Source of the DNA: Tagaea sp965279565
GTDB lineage: Bacteria; Pseudomonadota; Alphaproteobacteria; CACIAM-22H2
DNA: 64,000 nt
Assembly (NCBI GenBank): GCA_965279565.1
Contig: OZ257249.1
Location: 1,550,001 to 1,614,000 of the forward strand
Direction: 5' to 3'
The position numbers were made by a program, and so were the translations under genes. Below are positions 16,965-25,636 of this stretch, piece after piece (positions within the stretch are counted from its first letter, which is position 1; each line of letters starts with the position of its first letter). The notes under the pieces are model-generated. The model saw only the letters and a list, made by a program, of their open reading frames with translations, was not told the DNA's origin and searched no databases.

Positions 16965-18239
16965 TCAGGCCTTCGTGCGCGGCACGATGCGGTCCTGGCC
17001 CATGAAGGCCTGCAGTGCCTTGGGCAGGCGCACGCTGCCGTCTTCCAGCTGGTTGTTCTCGAGGATCGCCACCATCGCGCGGCCGAGTGCGATGCCCGTG
17101 CCGTTGAGCGTGTGGACGAAGAGCGGCTTGTCCTTCGGCCCCTTGCGGTAGCGGATGTTGAGCCGGCGGGCCTGGAACTCGGTGCAGTTCGACGTGCTCG
17201 TCACCTCGCCGAACTCGCCGCCGTCGCCACGACCCGGCATCCACGCCTCAAGATCGTACTTGCGATAGGCCGCCCCGCCGAGATCGCCCGTGCAGATGTC
17301 GAGCACGCGATAGGGCAGCTCCAGCGCATCGAAGATCGCACGCTCGTTGGCGAGCAGTTCCTTGTGCATCGCCTCGGACTGTTCGGGCGTGGCGATGACG
17401 ACCATCTCCACCTTCGTGAACTGGTGCACGCGGTAGAGCCCGCGCGTCGCGCGGCCGGCCGCGCGCTCGGTGCGGAAGCAGTGCGAGATGCCGGCGATGC
17501 GGATCGGCAGATCGACCTCGTCGAGGATCGTGTCCTGGTAGAGGCCGCACAGCGTGATCTCGGCCGTCGCGATCAGCGACAGGTCCTCGCCCTCGATGCG
17601 GTAGGTGTTCGTCTCGTTGCCGCGCGGCGTAAAGCCCGTACCCTGCATGACCGAATCGCGCGCGAGGTCGGGCGTGATGTGCGGGACGTAGCCGCGCTTG
17701 GCGAGGAATTCGACCGCGAAATTCTGAAGCGCCAGTTCGAGCCGCGCCCCGTCGCCCTTCAGGAAATAGAAGCCGGGCCCCGCGACCTTGCTGCCGCCCT
17801 CGGTGTCGATGATGCCGAGATGGTCGCCGATCGCCACGTGGTCGCGCGCGGGGAAACCGAATTTCGGGTGCGGCACGCCGTTGCGCTCGATCTCCTTGTT
17901 GTCCTTGTCGTCGCGCCCGATGGGCGAAGCCGGGTGCGTCATGTTCGGCAGGCGCAGCAGCAGCGCGTCCGCGTCCGCCTGCAGCACGTCGAGCTCGGTC
18001 TTCAGCTTCTCGCGGCGCTCGCGCAGCTCGCGGCCCTTCTCGCGCTTCTGCTCGACCGACAGGTCCTTGGCAGAGGCGAGCGCGTTCGAATCGCGCTGGG
18101 CGTCCTGCAGGGCCTGGTCGGTCCGGCGGCGCTGGTTCTCCAGTTCGACGAACCGGGGGACGTCCACGTCCACGCCGCGGTTGCGGCAGTTGGCGATGAC
18201 GGCGTCGGCGTTAGCGAGGACGAAGTTGCGGTCGAGCAT
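16965..18239 (-). CDS. serS: Seryl-tRNA synthetase
   Basis: A 424-residue class II synthetase of standard length. The N-terminal ~100 residues form the long antiparallel coiled coil (charged helix around KREKGRELRERREKLK) that grips the tRNA-Ser variable arm. Motif 2 appears as FRTERAAGRATRGLYRVHQF and motif 3 as GTGIALGRAMVAILENNQ. It charges tRNA-Ser, and tRNA-Sec if present. It is the first gene of a minus-strand run with arsA and the dioxygenase. The 135-base gap to the divergent aminotransferase gene is GC-rich and I see no T-box or other leader in it. Confidence 0.97.
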   Translation of the reverse strand: MLDRNFVLANADAVIANCRNRGVDVDVPRFVELENQRRRTDQALQDAQRDSNALASAKDLSVEQKREKGRELRERREKLKTELDVLQADADALLLRLPNMTHPASPIGRDDKDNKEIERNGVPHPKFGFPARDHVAIGDHLGIIDTEGGSKVAGPGFYFLKGDGARLELALQNFAVEFLAKRGYVPHITPDLARDSVMQGTGFTPRGNETNTYRIEGEDLSLIATAEITLCGLYQDTILDEVDLPIRIAGISHCFRTERAAGRATRGLYRVHQFTKVEMVVIATPEQSEAMHKELLANERAIFDALELPYRVLDICTGDLGGAAYRKYDLEAWMPGRGDGGEFGEVTSTSNCTEFQARRLNIRYRKGPKDKPLFVHTLNGTGIALGRAMVAILENNQLEDGSVRLPKALQAFMGQDRIVPRTKA

Positions 18240-18374
18240 GCTGTTCCCGTGCGAGTTGGCGAGGCCGACAGTTAGCATGGGCGGGCCCGGCAGGCAAAAG
18301 CCGCAGGGGGCCTTGCGCGGCCGGCGGTTTCGCGGGAAAACCCTCGGAAATCCAACCAGTAGCCCGGTGCCGAG

Positions 18375-19628
18375 ATGCCTGCTGCCGCCGATCTCAACCC
18401 GCCCGCCCGCCTGCTGATGGGGCCGGGCCCCATCAATGCCGATCCGCGCGTGCTGCGCGCCATGTCGACCCCGCTGGTCGGGCAGTTCGACCCGTCGATG
18501 ACCGGCCTGATGGGCGAGACGATGGAGCTCTACCGGCAGGTCTTCAAGACCGCGAACCGCTGGTCGATGCTTGTCGACGCGACGGCGCGCGGCGGCATCG
18601 AGGCGGCGCTCGTCTCGCTGATCGAGCCGGGCGACACGGTGCTGGTCCCCGTCTTCGGCCGGTTCGGCCACCTGCTGGCCGAGATCTCGCGCCGCTGCGA
18701 GGCCAAGGTGGTCGAGATCGAGACCGAGTGGGGCAGCGTGTTCGACCCCGCCCAGGTCGAGGCGGCGATCAAGAAGCACCGGCCCAAGGTCGTGGCGTTG
18801 TGCCAGGGCGACACGTCGACGACGATGCTGCAGCCGCTCGCCGAGATCGGCGCCATCGCGCGCAGGCACGACGCCCTCGTCTATGTCGACACGACCGCCT
18901 CGCTGGGCGGCAACGACCTGCGCACCGACGAATGGCAGCTCGACGTGGTCACATCGGGCCTGCAGAAGTGCCTTGCCGGGCCGTCGGGTTCGGCACCCAT
19001 CACGATCGGGCCGCGTGCCGAGGCAGCGATTTATCGTCGCCGACATGTCGAGCAGGGGATCGCCTCGCCGTCCGACGTGGCCGGGCCGGGAGCACGGATC
19101 CGCTCGAACTATTTCGATCTCGCGATGATCATGGATTACTGGAGCGAGAAGCGCCTCAACCACCACACCGAGGCGACGACGATGCTCTACGGTGCGCGCG
19201 AGTGCGCGCGTATCCTGGTGGCCGAAGGCATCGACGCCGCGATCGCGCGCCACCGGCTTGCCGGCGACGCGATGGCCGACGGGCTTGCCGCGATGGGCCT
19301 GAAGCTGTTCGGCGACCGCCGGAACAAGATGGCGAATGTCGTGGGCGTCTACATTCCCGAAGGCGTGTCGGGAGACGCGGTGCGCATGGGCCTGCTGCAG
19401 GATTTCGGCATCGAGATCGGCACCAGCTTCGGGCCGCTGCACGGCAAGATCTGGCGCATCGGCACGATGGGCTACAACGCGCGCAAGGACTGCGTGCTGA
19501 CCACACTGGCGGCACTCGAATCGGTGCTGCTCGCCAATGGTGCCAGGATCGCGTCCAACCAGGCCGTGCCGACGGCCCTCAAGCTCTATCGCGCGGCGGA
19601 GAATGGCACGCGCAAGGCGGCGGAGTAG
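18375..19628 (+). CDS. Class V aminotransferase, serine/ureidoglycine-glyoxylate type
   Basis: A 417-residue fold-type I PLP enzyme. The PLP Lys is Lys198 (TSGLQKCLAGPSG) and the cofactor-ring Asp is Asp172 (VYVDTTAS). The N-terminal MGPGPINADPRVLRAMS and VGQFDPSM blocks and the C-terminal GIEIGTSFGPLHGKIWRIG fit the alanine/serine-glyoxylate and PucG (ureidoglycine-glyoxylate) branch. It would transaminate glyoxylate, linking it to amino acids or purine breakdown. No allantoin genes are adjacent, so the exact donor is unresolved. An esterase gene follows after 5 bases. Confidence 0.85.
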   Translation: MPAAADLNPPARLLMGPGPINADPRVLRAMSTPLVGQFDPSMTGLMGETMELYRQVFKTANRWSMLVDATARGGIEAALVSLIEPGDTVLVPVFGRFGHLLAEISRRCEAKVVEIETEWGSVFDPAQVEAAIKKHRPKVVALCQGDTSTTMLQPLAEIGAIARRHDALVYVDTTASLGGNDLRTDEWQLDVVTSGLQKCLAGPSGSAPITIGPRAEAAIYRRRHVEQGIASPSDVAGPGARIRSNYFDLAMIMDYWSEKRLNHHTEATTMLYGARECARILVAEGIDAAIARHRLAGDAMADGLAAMGLKLFGDRRNKMANVVGVYIPEGVSGDAVRMGLLQDFGIEIGTSFGPLHGKIWRIGTMGYNARKDCVLTTLAALESVLLANGARIASNQAVPTALKLYRAAENGTRKAAE

Positions 19629-19633
19629 TCCAG

Positions 19634-20581
19634 ATGCTCGAACTCGATCCCGAAATCGCTGCGGCGGCAGCGCTCGATCTTTCCCGCTTCGGCACGCCGC
19701 CGAGCCATCTTCCCGGCGACCCGGCTGCCGCGCGTGCCGAGCAGGAGCGCCGACGCGCACCCTGGAACGAGGGTGGCCCGGTCATGGCCGAGACGCGCGA
19801 GCTGACGCTCGAGCTTCCGAACCGGACGATGGCGGCCCGCCTCTACGTGCCCGAAGGGGCGGGCGACGGGCTCGTGCTGTTCGTGCATGGCGGCGGCTGG
19901 GTCATCGGTAGCCTCGCCACGCACGACCGGCTGACGCGCATGCTCGCCCACCTCTCCGGCATGCGCTTCCTCGGCATCGCGTACCGCAAGGCGCCCGAGC
20001 ATCCCTATCCCGCGGCGCTTGAAGACACGTTGGACGCGTGGGACTGGGCGCAGGCGAACGCGGCATCGCTGGGGGCGCGCCGCTTCGCGATGGCCGGCGA
20101 TTCGGCTGGGGCGAACCTCGTCGTCGCGGCGGCACTCGTGCTCGGCTCGGCCGGCCGGCCGTTGCCCGAGACGGTCGCCTCGCTCTATGGCGTGCTCGAC
20201 GCGAATCTCGATACGGTCTCGTACCTGATGCGCGGCGACGGGCGCTTCGGCCTGTCGCGCGCCAACATGGCGATGTACTGGGACCTGTACTGTCCGGATG
20301 CCGGCCAGCGCGCCAGCTTCTCGGTCGCACCCGCGCGGGCACCCGAAGACCGGCTCAAGGCGCTGAAAAAGCCGTTCCTGCTGGCCGCCGGGCTCGACCC
20401 GCTGCGCGACGACAGCCGGCGCATGCGCGACGTACTGCTCGCCGCCGGCATCGACACGGTCTATTCGGAATATCCGCGCGCCAACCACGGATTCTGCCAC
20501 CTGTCGGCGACATCGCAGGCCGCGCGCTCGGCGCTGGCCGAGACGGCGGCACACCTGAAGCGTGCGCTTTCGGTCAGTTGA
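19634..20581 (+). CDS. Alpha/beta hydrolase, hormone-sensitive-lipase (family IV) type
   Basis: A 315-residue esterase/lipase-like enzyme. The oxyanion-hole HGGGW is near residue 85, the nucleophile is in GDSAGAN near residue 155, the acid is probably in LDPLRDDS, and the His is in NHGF near the C terminus, completing the triad. It has no signal peptide and should be cytoplasmic, acting on short acyl esters; the physiological substrate is not evident. It starts 5 bases after the aminotransferase stop. Its 3' end overlaps the convergent nrsF gene by 8 bases. Confidence 0.88.
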   Translation: MLELDPEIAAAAALDLSRFGTPPSHLPGDPAAARAEQERRRAPWNEGGPVMAETRELTLELPNRTMAARLYVPEGAGDGLVLFVHGGGWVIGSLATHDRLTRMLAHLSGMRFLGIAYRKAPEHPYPAALEDTLDAWDWAQANAASLGARRFAMAGDSAGANLVVAAALVLGSAGRPLPETVASLYGVLDANLDTVSYLMRGDGRFGLSRANMAMYWDLYCPDAGQRASFSVAPARAPEDRLKALKKPFLLAAGLDPLRDDSRRMRDVLLAAGIDTVYSEYPRANHGFCHLSATSQAARSALAETAAHLKRALSVS

Positions 20582-21224
20582 CCGACGGCAAGGCGAGGGC
20601 GCGCCGTCCGGCGGCAAGGCCGATCAGCGCCACCAGCGCCACGGTCCCGAGGTGCCAGATCAGCACCATCGTCGATGTCTGCAGGTGGTGGAACAGTTCG
20701 AGCCCGGCCGAGCCGGCCGACGCGGCGGCGAGTGCGCCCATCGCCAGCGTGCCCGCCGGCATCAGCGGGGCCGCACGCCGCAGCATCCACACCAGCACGG
20801 CGCCAAGCGGCACGCTCGTCAGGCCGATGAACTTGAGGCAGCCATAGCTGGTGCCGAGCACGGCCGTGCCCTGGTCGGCCAGTTCGCGCACGCAGCCCGT
20901 TCCCAGCATGCCCAGCCACAGCGCCAGCGGGGCGGCCGGCAAGGCGGCGATCCAGCGCGGGCTGCCCGGCACGGTCATGCTGAACGCGGCGATCGCGGCC
21001 GTGACCGCGACGGCGACCGACGCCGCCCACGGCACGTAGAACGAGACCTCGGCGAAGCGCGCGGCAAGGTCGTCGCGCGGGTCGTGCCACAGCACGAGCA
21101 CGCCGACGAGGGCCACGGCGAAGGCGAGCCAGCGGCCGGCGCGCGCGGCGGGCGGGGGCAGGGTGGCAACGGGCGCCACGCCCTCACTCAATGCACCGAT
21201 CAGATCGTCCGTTCTCTTGCTCAT
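20574..21224 (-). CDS. nrsF: NrsF-type membrane anti-sigma factor (DUF1109)
   Basis: A 216-residue protein with a short cytoplasmic N terminus (SKRTDDLIGALS) and six hydrophobic helices, the DUF1109/NrsF layout. It is translationally coupled (ATGA overlap) to the ECF sigma gene, the same arrangement as sigF-nrsF of Caulobacter. There NrsF holds the sigma factor at the membrane and releases it under heavy-metal stress through two cysteines. Two cysteines are present here too, Cys111 (TGCVREL) and Cys129 (YGCLKF). The role as anti-sigma is inferred from family and position. Confidence 0.85.
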   Translation of the reverse strand: MSKRTDDLIGALSEGVAPVATLPPPAARAGRWLAFAVALVGVLVLWHDPRDDLAARFAEVSFYVPWAASVAVAVTAAIAAFSMTVPGSPRWIAALPAAPLALWLGMLGTGCVRELADQGTAVLGTSYGCLKFIGLTSVPLGAVLVWMLRRAAPLMPAGTLAMGALAAASAGSAGLELFHHLQTSTMVLIWHLGTVALVALIGLAAGRRALALPSVN

Positions 21225-21778
21225 TCCGTTTCGTCGCGTTTCCAGAGTTTGCGCAGCGTGATCATCGCCCGGTGTGTGGCCACCTTCAGCGCCCCGACCG
21301 ACTGGCCCGAGGCCGCGGCCGCTTCGTTGAGGCTCATCTCCCGCAGCTTCAGCAGCTCGACCGCCTGGCGCTGGCCCGGGGGAAGTTCGGCGAGCCATCG
21401 CCGGATCGCCGCCGAAGCTTCGGCCTTGTCCTTGTCCCGGTTCGCGTTCGGGTCGGCAAAGGTTTCGTGGCCGACCTCGTCGAGGGCGATTTCGTGGGCC
21501 CGGGCCGAATTGCGCCGTCGGCGCCAGTCGATCGCCCGGCGCCGCGCGATGGCGGCCAGCCACGGCTTGATCGGGCGGGTCGGGTCGTAGGTGTGGCGGA
21601 TGGCGTGGACGCTGATCAGCGTCTCCTGCACGACATCCTCGACCTGGTCGTTCGGTATCCCCGTACGCGCCACGATGATGCGCAGGAACCCGGCCGATTC
21701 GGCGAGGAAGCGCCGGTAGGCGGCGGCATCGCCCTGCTGGGCGCGTGCCATCAGGTCAGGCCACGAATCGCTATCCAT
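21221..21778 (-). CDS. ECF sigma factor, SigF-like (partner of NrsF)
   Basis: A 185-residue group 4 sigma factor. Region 2 is visible as RFLAESAGFLRIIVARTG through VEDVVQETLISVHAIRHTYD and PIKPWLAAIARRRAIDWRRR. Region 4 runs LPPGQRQAVELLKLREMSLN with helix-turn-helix ASGQSVGALKVATHRAM. The start is ATG 21778; longer in-frame extensions look like shadow sequence. It overlaps nrsF by ATGA. Upstream, a small CxxC gene ends 52 bases away, and a GTAACC-N16-CGAA promoter precedes that gene, suggesting the sigma factor drives its own operon. Confidence 0.92.
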   Translation of the reverse strand: MDSDSWPDLMARAQQGDAAAYRRFLAESAGFLRIIVARTGIPNDQVEDVVQETLISVHAIRHTYDPTRPIKPWLAAIARRRAIDWRRRRNSARAHEIALDEVGHETFADPNANRDKDKAEASAAIRRWLAELPPGQRQAVELLKLREMSLNEAAAASGQSVGALKVATHRAMITLRKLWKRDETE

Positions 21779-21830
21779 CGGGCGCGAGCATTGCACAAAC
21801 CGCGCGCCCGAAAAGCGGATTCGAATGCCC

Positions 21831-22037
21831 TCAGGCGCCGAAGTTGAACACCCGGCCCCGCTCGCCCAGGGCGAGCGGATCGTTGGGCGTCTGGAACGCG
21901 CGAGGGCCCGGCGCCTGGCCGCTGGCGGCGGCAAGGGCCACATTCAGCGTCGAGGATTCGGCAGGCGGGGACTTCTTGGCATTTTCGACATCCGTGCAGT
22001 TGAAGCACGGGACGCCGTTAACGACTTCCATGGTCAT
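21831..22037 (-). CDS. Small CxxC protein at the head of the ECF sigma operon, unknown
   Basis: A 68-residue protein not recognised as any named family. A CxxC pair sits at residues 11-14 (PCFNC), followed by a polar Lys/Ser stretch and an Ala/Pro-rich tail ending RVFNFGA; there is no signal peptide or membrane helix. The ATG at 22037 has GGAG 8 bases upstream. It lies between a SigF-type promoter (22101-22126) and the sigma gene, so it should be the first and probably most strongly expressed gene of the regulon. A metal- or redox-responsive role is plausible from the CxxC and the NrsF context but unproven. Confidence 0.65.
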   Translation of the reverse strand: MTMEVVNGVPCFNCTDVENAKKSPPAESSTLNVALAAASGQAPGPRAFQTPNDPLALGERGRVFNFGA

Positions 22038-22100
22038 GACGGATTCTCCGGCATACGAGCGTGTGTCCGGGCCCGATTTTCGGCGGCCCGGTACGACCCG

Positions 22101-22126
22101 TTCGGTGCCGGCCGGCGGAAGGTTAC
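22101..22126 (-). promoter_or_regulatory. SigF-type ECF promoter, GTAACC-N16-CGAA
   Basis: Read on the minus strand, GTAACC (22121-22126) is followed after exactly 16 bases by CGAA (22101-22104). This is the -35/-10 pattern known for Caulobacter SigF targets. Transcription would begin near 22094, giving a leader of about 55 bases to the small CxxC gene at 22037 and continuing into the sigma and nrsF genes. The -35 element overlaps the stop codon of the upstream amidohydrolase gene. Confidence 0.75.
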
Positions 22127-22974
22127 GCCGCCCCCTGCGTGGTACCGAGCCGGTAGGCCCGCCGGACGGTTCCTTCGAGCATCTGTGCCCGGTCGGCGGG
22201 CGACACGCCCAGATCGTCGCAGATCTCGGCGAAGGTCCGGACCCAGCCCTCGTAGGTGCCGCTTATCTCCAGCACCGGCCAGTTCGTCGCGAACATGATG
22301 CGCGACGGGCCGAACGCATCGATGACGGTCTCGACATAGGGGCGCAGGGCCGCCTTCGTCCACTCGATCCCGGCGCGCTCGATCAGGCCCGAGCATTTGA
22401 CCGTCGCCTTCGTCGCGCGCGCGAAGGCGCGCAGGTCGCTCGCCCAGGGTTCGAGCAGCCCCGTCATCGTATCGGGGCGCCCGCAATGGTCGAGCACGAC
22501 CGGAAGATCGGGGAAGTCGGCAAGCAGCGCCGTCGCCGCATGCAGCGACGGCCACTTGACCAGGATGTCGGTCACGACGTTCTCGTCCTGCAGTATCCCG
22601 AGACCTGCCCGGGTGCGCGGGTCTGCAAGCCAGTCGCCGCCGAACGTGCCTGGCGGCAGCGGGCGGATGCCGACGAACTTCCCGTATGCCTTGTAGCGGG
22701 CGATGTCGGCGCGCAGCTCCGGCGAGTGGAGGTCCGCCCATGCGACGACGCCGAGCAGGCGCGGCAGCCTCTCGGCATCCGCGAGCCAGCGCAGCGATTC
22801 GCGGGTCTCGTGCGCGGCCTGCACGAGGACCACGCCGTCGATGCCGCACGCGTCGGCATGCGCCTGCCAGTCCGTTTCGGTGAAATCGCGCGCGAGGCCG
22901 CCGATCTTTCCCGGCAGCCAGATGCCGTCGCCGTCCGCCCGCCGCCAGAGATGGATGTGCGCGTCGATCGCCAC
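22123..22974 (-). CDS. Amidohydrolase 2 family TIM-barrel hydrolase (PDC-lactonase-like)
   Basis: A 283-residue metal-dependent hydrolase/decarboxylase of the amidohydrolase 2 family. It starts DAHIHLWRR (first metal His pair), with LDHCGRP in the middle, and late FATNWPVLE near residue 235. Relatives hydrolyse lactones such as 2-pyrone-4,6-dicarboxylate or decarboxylate aromatic acids. It uses a GTG start 3 bases after the ABC permease stop, so it is the last gene of the Rieske/ABC operon. A ring-cleavage or lactone-opening step in that pathway fits, but the substrate is not determined. Its stop overlaps the SigF-type promoter of the next gene. Confidence 0.82.
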   Translation of the reverse strand: MAIDAHIHLWRRADGDGIWLPGKIGGLARDFTETDWQAHADACGIDGVVLVQAAHETRESLRWLADAERLPRLLGVVAWADLHSPELRADIARYKAYGKFVGIRPLPPGTFGGDWLADPRTRAGLGILQDENVVTDILVKWPSLHAATALLADFPDLPVVLDHCGRPDTMTGLLEPWASDLRAFARATKATVKCSGLIERAGIEWTKAALRPYVETVIDAFGPSRIMFATNWPVLEISGTYEGWVRTFAEICDDLGVSPADRAQMLEGTVRRAYRLGTTQGAA

Positions 22975-22977
22975 GGA

Positions 22978-23739
22978 TCAGCTCTTGATGTTGTACCGGT
23001 AGGCGACGCGCGCGGTGATCAGGCGCAGCGCCCAGTTCGCCGTGAACCCCATCAACCCCAGCGTGATGATGCCGACGAACACGAAGTCGGTCTGCGCGAA
23101 GAGGCGCGAGTTCCAGATCAGGTGCCCCACGCCGCTCTGCGCCGCGACGAGCTCGGCCGCGACGACGGTCATGAACGCGTTGCCGAGCGCCAGCCGGACG
23201 CCGGTGACGATGTGCGGCACCGTGGCGGGAACGACGACATGGGCGAATGTCTGGCGTGCCGTGGCGCCCATGCATTGGGCCGCGCGGATCTTCTCGATGT
23301 CGACGGCCATTGCCCCCGCGAGCGTGTTGATGAACGCGACGAACAGGGACGTGTAGACGATCAGCAGGATCTTCGACGTCTCGCCGAGGCCGAACCAGAT
23401 CAGGAAGAGCGTGATGAACGCGATCGGCGGGATGAAGCGGAAGAACTCGATATAGGGCTCCAGCACCATGCGCACGATCCGCGACCGCCCGGCAAGCAGG
23501 CCCAGCGGGATCGCAAGCGCGCAGCCGATGGCCCAGCCGACGAGGATTCGGAAATAGCTCATCGCCACGTGCTCGACGAGCGAGCCGTCCTTCAGGCTCG
23601 ACCAGAAGGCGCGCACGACCTCTTCGGGCGGCGGGAAGAAGATCGGCATCGAGGCGGCCGCGATCGCTTCCCATGCGGCCCAGGTGCAAAGCGCCAGCAC
23701 CGCATAGAACACCCGGCGGTCCGCGAGCAGCCTACTCAT
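22978..23739 (-). CDS. ABC transporter permease, TauC/SsuC type
   Basis: A 253-residue inner-membrane protein with about six helices and the permease EAA loop around residues 130-190 (AAQCMGATARQTFAHVVVPA, then VTGVRLALGNAF). It matches the nitrate/sulfonate/taurine permease family. Its start overlaps the end of the ATPase gene by 8 bases, indicating coupled translation. Together with the ATPase (23732-24514) and binding protein (24520-25512) it forms a complete importer serving the Rieske oxygenase/amidohydrolase pathway. Confidence 0.9.
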   Translation of the reverse strand: MSRLLADRRVFYAVLALCTWAAWEAIAAASMPIFFPPPEEVVRAFWSSLKDGSLVEHVAMSYFRILVGWAIGCALAIPLGLLAGRSRIVRMVLEPYIEFFRFIPPIAFITLFLIWFGLGETSKILLIVYTSLFVAFINTLAGAMAVDIEKIRAAQCMGATARQTFAHVVVPATVPHIVTGVRLALGNAFMTVVAAELVAAQSGVGHLIWNSRLFAQTDFVFVGIITLGLMGFTANWALRLITARVAYRYNIKS

Positions 23740-24514
23740 TGAGCATCGCCTCCGCCTCGGCGTGGATCGAAGCGCTGAGCGCGTTGTAGATCTCGACGAA
23801 TTCCGGGGTCATCGTCTTGCGCGGCCGCGCCAGCGGCACCTCGACGACCTCCTTGACCCGTGCGGCGGGTCCCCGCGTCATCACGCCGATCCGGTCGGCC
23901 AGCCAGATCGCCTCGCCGATGTCGTGCGTGATGAATACGACCGTCTTGCGCGCTTCCGTCCAGATCCGCACGACTTCCTCCTGCATGCGCCGGCGCGTCT
24001 GGGCGTCGAGTGCGCCGAACGGTTCGTCCATCAGCAGGATGTCGGGATCGTTGGCCAGCGCGCGGGCGATCTGGACGCGCTGCTTCATGCCGCCGGAAAG
24101 CTCGCGCGGGAATTTCCGGCGGTGCTTCGAAAGCCCGACGAGTTCGAGATTCCGATCGAGGATCGCGGCGCGCTCCCCGGCCGCGGCACCGCGCATCTTC
24201 AGCCCGAAGGACACGTTCTCCTCGACCGTCAGCCACGGGAATAGCGCGAGTTCGGTCTGGAACACGACGCCGCGGTCGGCGCCCGGGCCGGTCACGCCCC
24301 GGCCGCGCACCTCGACGCTGCCGGCCGTCGGCAGGTCGAAGCCCGCGATCAGGTGCAGGACCGTCGACTTGCCGCAGCCGGTCGGTCCCAGCAGGCAGAA
24401 GAACTCGCCTTCCCGGACGTCGAGATCGAGGCGGTCGAGTGCCGTGTAGGCGCCGCCCGCCCGTCCGTCGCCGTCGAACGACTTCGAGACGTTCCGCAGT
24501 TCGATCGATGTCAC
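23732..24514 (-). CDS. ABC transporter ATP-binding protein, TauB/SsuB type
   Basis: A 260-residue ATPase with Walker A GPTGCGKST near residue 45, Q-loop FQTELALFPWL, signature LSGGMKQRVQIARAL near residue 145, Walker B ILLMDEPFGALD and switch His in FITHDIGEA. I use the GTG at 24514 (reading MTSIELRNVSKSF), 5 bases downstream of the binding-protein stop. Upstream in-frame sequence belongs to the binding-protein gene in another frame. It energises the permease encoded next. Confidence 0.9.
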   Translation of the reverse strand: MTSIELRNVSKSFDGDGRAGGAYTALDRLDLDVREGEFFCLLGPTGCGKSTVLHLIAGFDLPTAGSVEVRGRGVTGPGADRGVVFQTELALFPWLTVEENVSFGLKMRGAAAGERAAILDRNLELVGLSKHRRKFPRELSGGMKQRVQIARALANDPDILLMDEPFGALDAQTRRRMQEEVVRIWTEARKTVVFITHDIGEAIWLADRIGVMTRGPAARVKEVVEVPLARPRKTMTPEFVEIYNALSASIHAEAEAMLNE

Positions 24515-24519
24515 GTGCG

Positions 24520-25512
24520 TCAGAAGCCTTTGACGAGCGCCGGATTGACCTGCCGCAGGTACTGCGGAACGAACACCTTGCTCATGTCCGGTGCCGGACC
24601 CGACAGGCGGTTCTGGCCGCGCATCCAGTCGGCCACGCCGTCGAACACCTTGGTCAGGTCCTTGTCGAGATAGAGACTGAAATCGAAGCCGACCTGCTGG
24701 AGCAGCTCCTGCGCCTGGTCTGCCGGGATGTTGAGCTTCTTGCCGGCGATCTCGGCGGTCCGGCGCGGCTCGGCGCGGATGAAGGCGTCGCACTCGACGA
24801 AGCCCTTCAGCAGGTTGACGGTCGCTTCCTGGTTCCTGTCGACCCAGGCGCGCGACATCTGCAGGTACGTGCGGGTCTTGTAGGCGACCTCGATGCCCGG
24901 CTTCATCACGTGGGCACGCCCGCGCATGATGTCGAGCCCGCGCTTGACCATCGGTTCGAGCCAGACGAACGCATCGATGTCGCCGCGCGCCATAAGGGCG
25001 GGCTGCTCGGCGGCGGGGACGTTGACGTGCGTGACGCGCTCGCGCGGGATCCCGAAATGCGAAAGATAGCGGTCGAACGCGAAATGCGCCGACGAACCGA
25101 AGATGTAGCCGACCTTCTTGCCGGCGAAATCCTCCGGCTTGGCGATCGACGTCAGGGCCACGATCTTGAGATCGTCCGCCGTGATGATGACGGCCGGGAC
25201 GACGAGATCGGCACCCTTGGAAAGCAGGTTCATCAGCGGGAACTCGACCGTGCCCGACGTCTCCGCCTGGCCGGCGATCACCGCCTCGGTGCCGAGGAAG
25301 CCGACATCGAACAGGATGACGCTCGCGTCGATCCCGTGCTTGCGGAAGATGCCGGCGGCCTCGCCCACATACTGGTGCGAGTAGCCGATATTGGCGCCGG
25401 CCGTCAGCCTGACCTTCGTCAGCGCCTGCCCGAGGGCAATGCGGACATCCATCACCGCGGCCAGACCGAGACCAGCGGACGTCGAAAGGAACTTCCGGCG
25501 CGTCGGGGACAT
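24520..25512 (-). CDS. ABC substrate-binding protein, NMT1/SsuA-like, Tat-exported
   Basis: A 330-residue binding protein with a twin-arginine signal (PTRRKFLSTSAGLGLA). The mature part begins KVRLTAGANIGYSHQY and carries the NMT1/SsuA features GIFRKHGIDASV, GQAETSG and MARGDIDAFVWLEP. GGAGG just upstream fixes the ATG at 25512. Relatives bind sulfonates, pyrimidines or aromatic acids. Placement after the Rieske oxygenase gene suggests it brings in that enzyme's substrate or its precursor. Confidence 0.88.
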   Translation of the reverse strand: MSPTRRKFLSTSAGLGLAAVMDVRIALGQALTKVRLTAGANIGYSHQYVGEAAGIFRKHGIDASVILFDVGFLGTEAVIAGQAETSGTVEFPLMNLLSKGADLVVPAVIITADDLKIVALTSIAKPEDFAGKKVGYIFGSSAHFAFDRYLSHFGIPRERVTHVNVPAAEQPALMARGDIDAFVWLEPMVKRGLDIMRGRAHVMKPGIEVAYKTRTYLQMSRAWVDRNQEATVNLLKGFVECDAFIRAEPRRTAEIAGKKLNIPADQAQELLQQVGFDFSLYLDKDLTKVFDGVADWMRGQNRLSGPAPDMSKVFVPQYLRQVNPALVKGF

Positions 25513-25636
25513 TCGTTTCCTCCCTGTTCGGGCCGTTTCGCCCGGTTATCTCGGCCGGAATTCCGGTCCACAGGAAAGTTGGCAGCTAGCGGCGATGGGA
25601 ACAACTACCATCTGGTCCCGCATCGATAACCTTTGG

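Noticed and set aside
18240..18374. T-box or other leader upstream of serS
   Set aside because: The GC-rich gap has no T-box core sequence or terminator/antiterminator pair that I can recognise.
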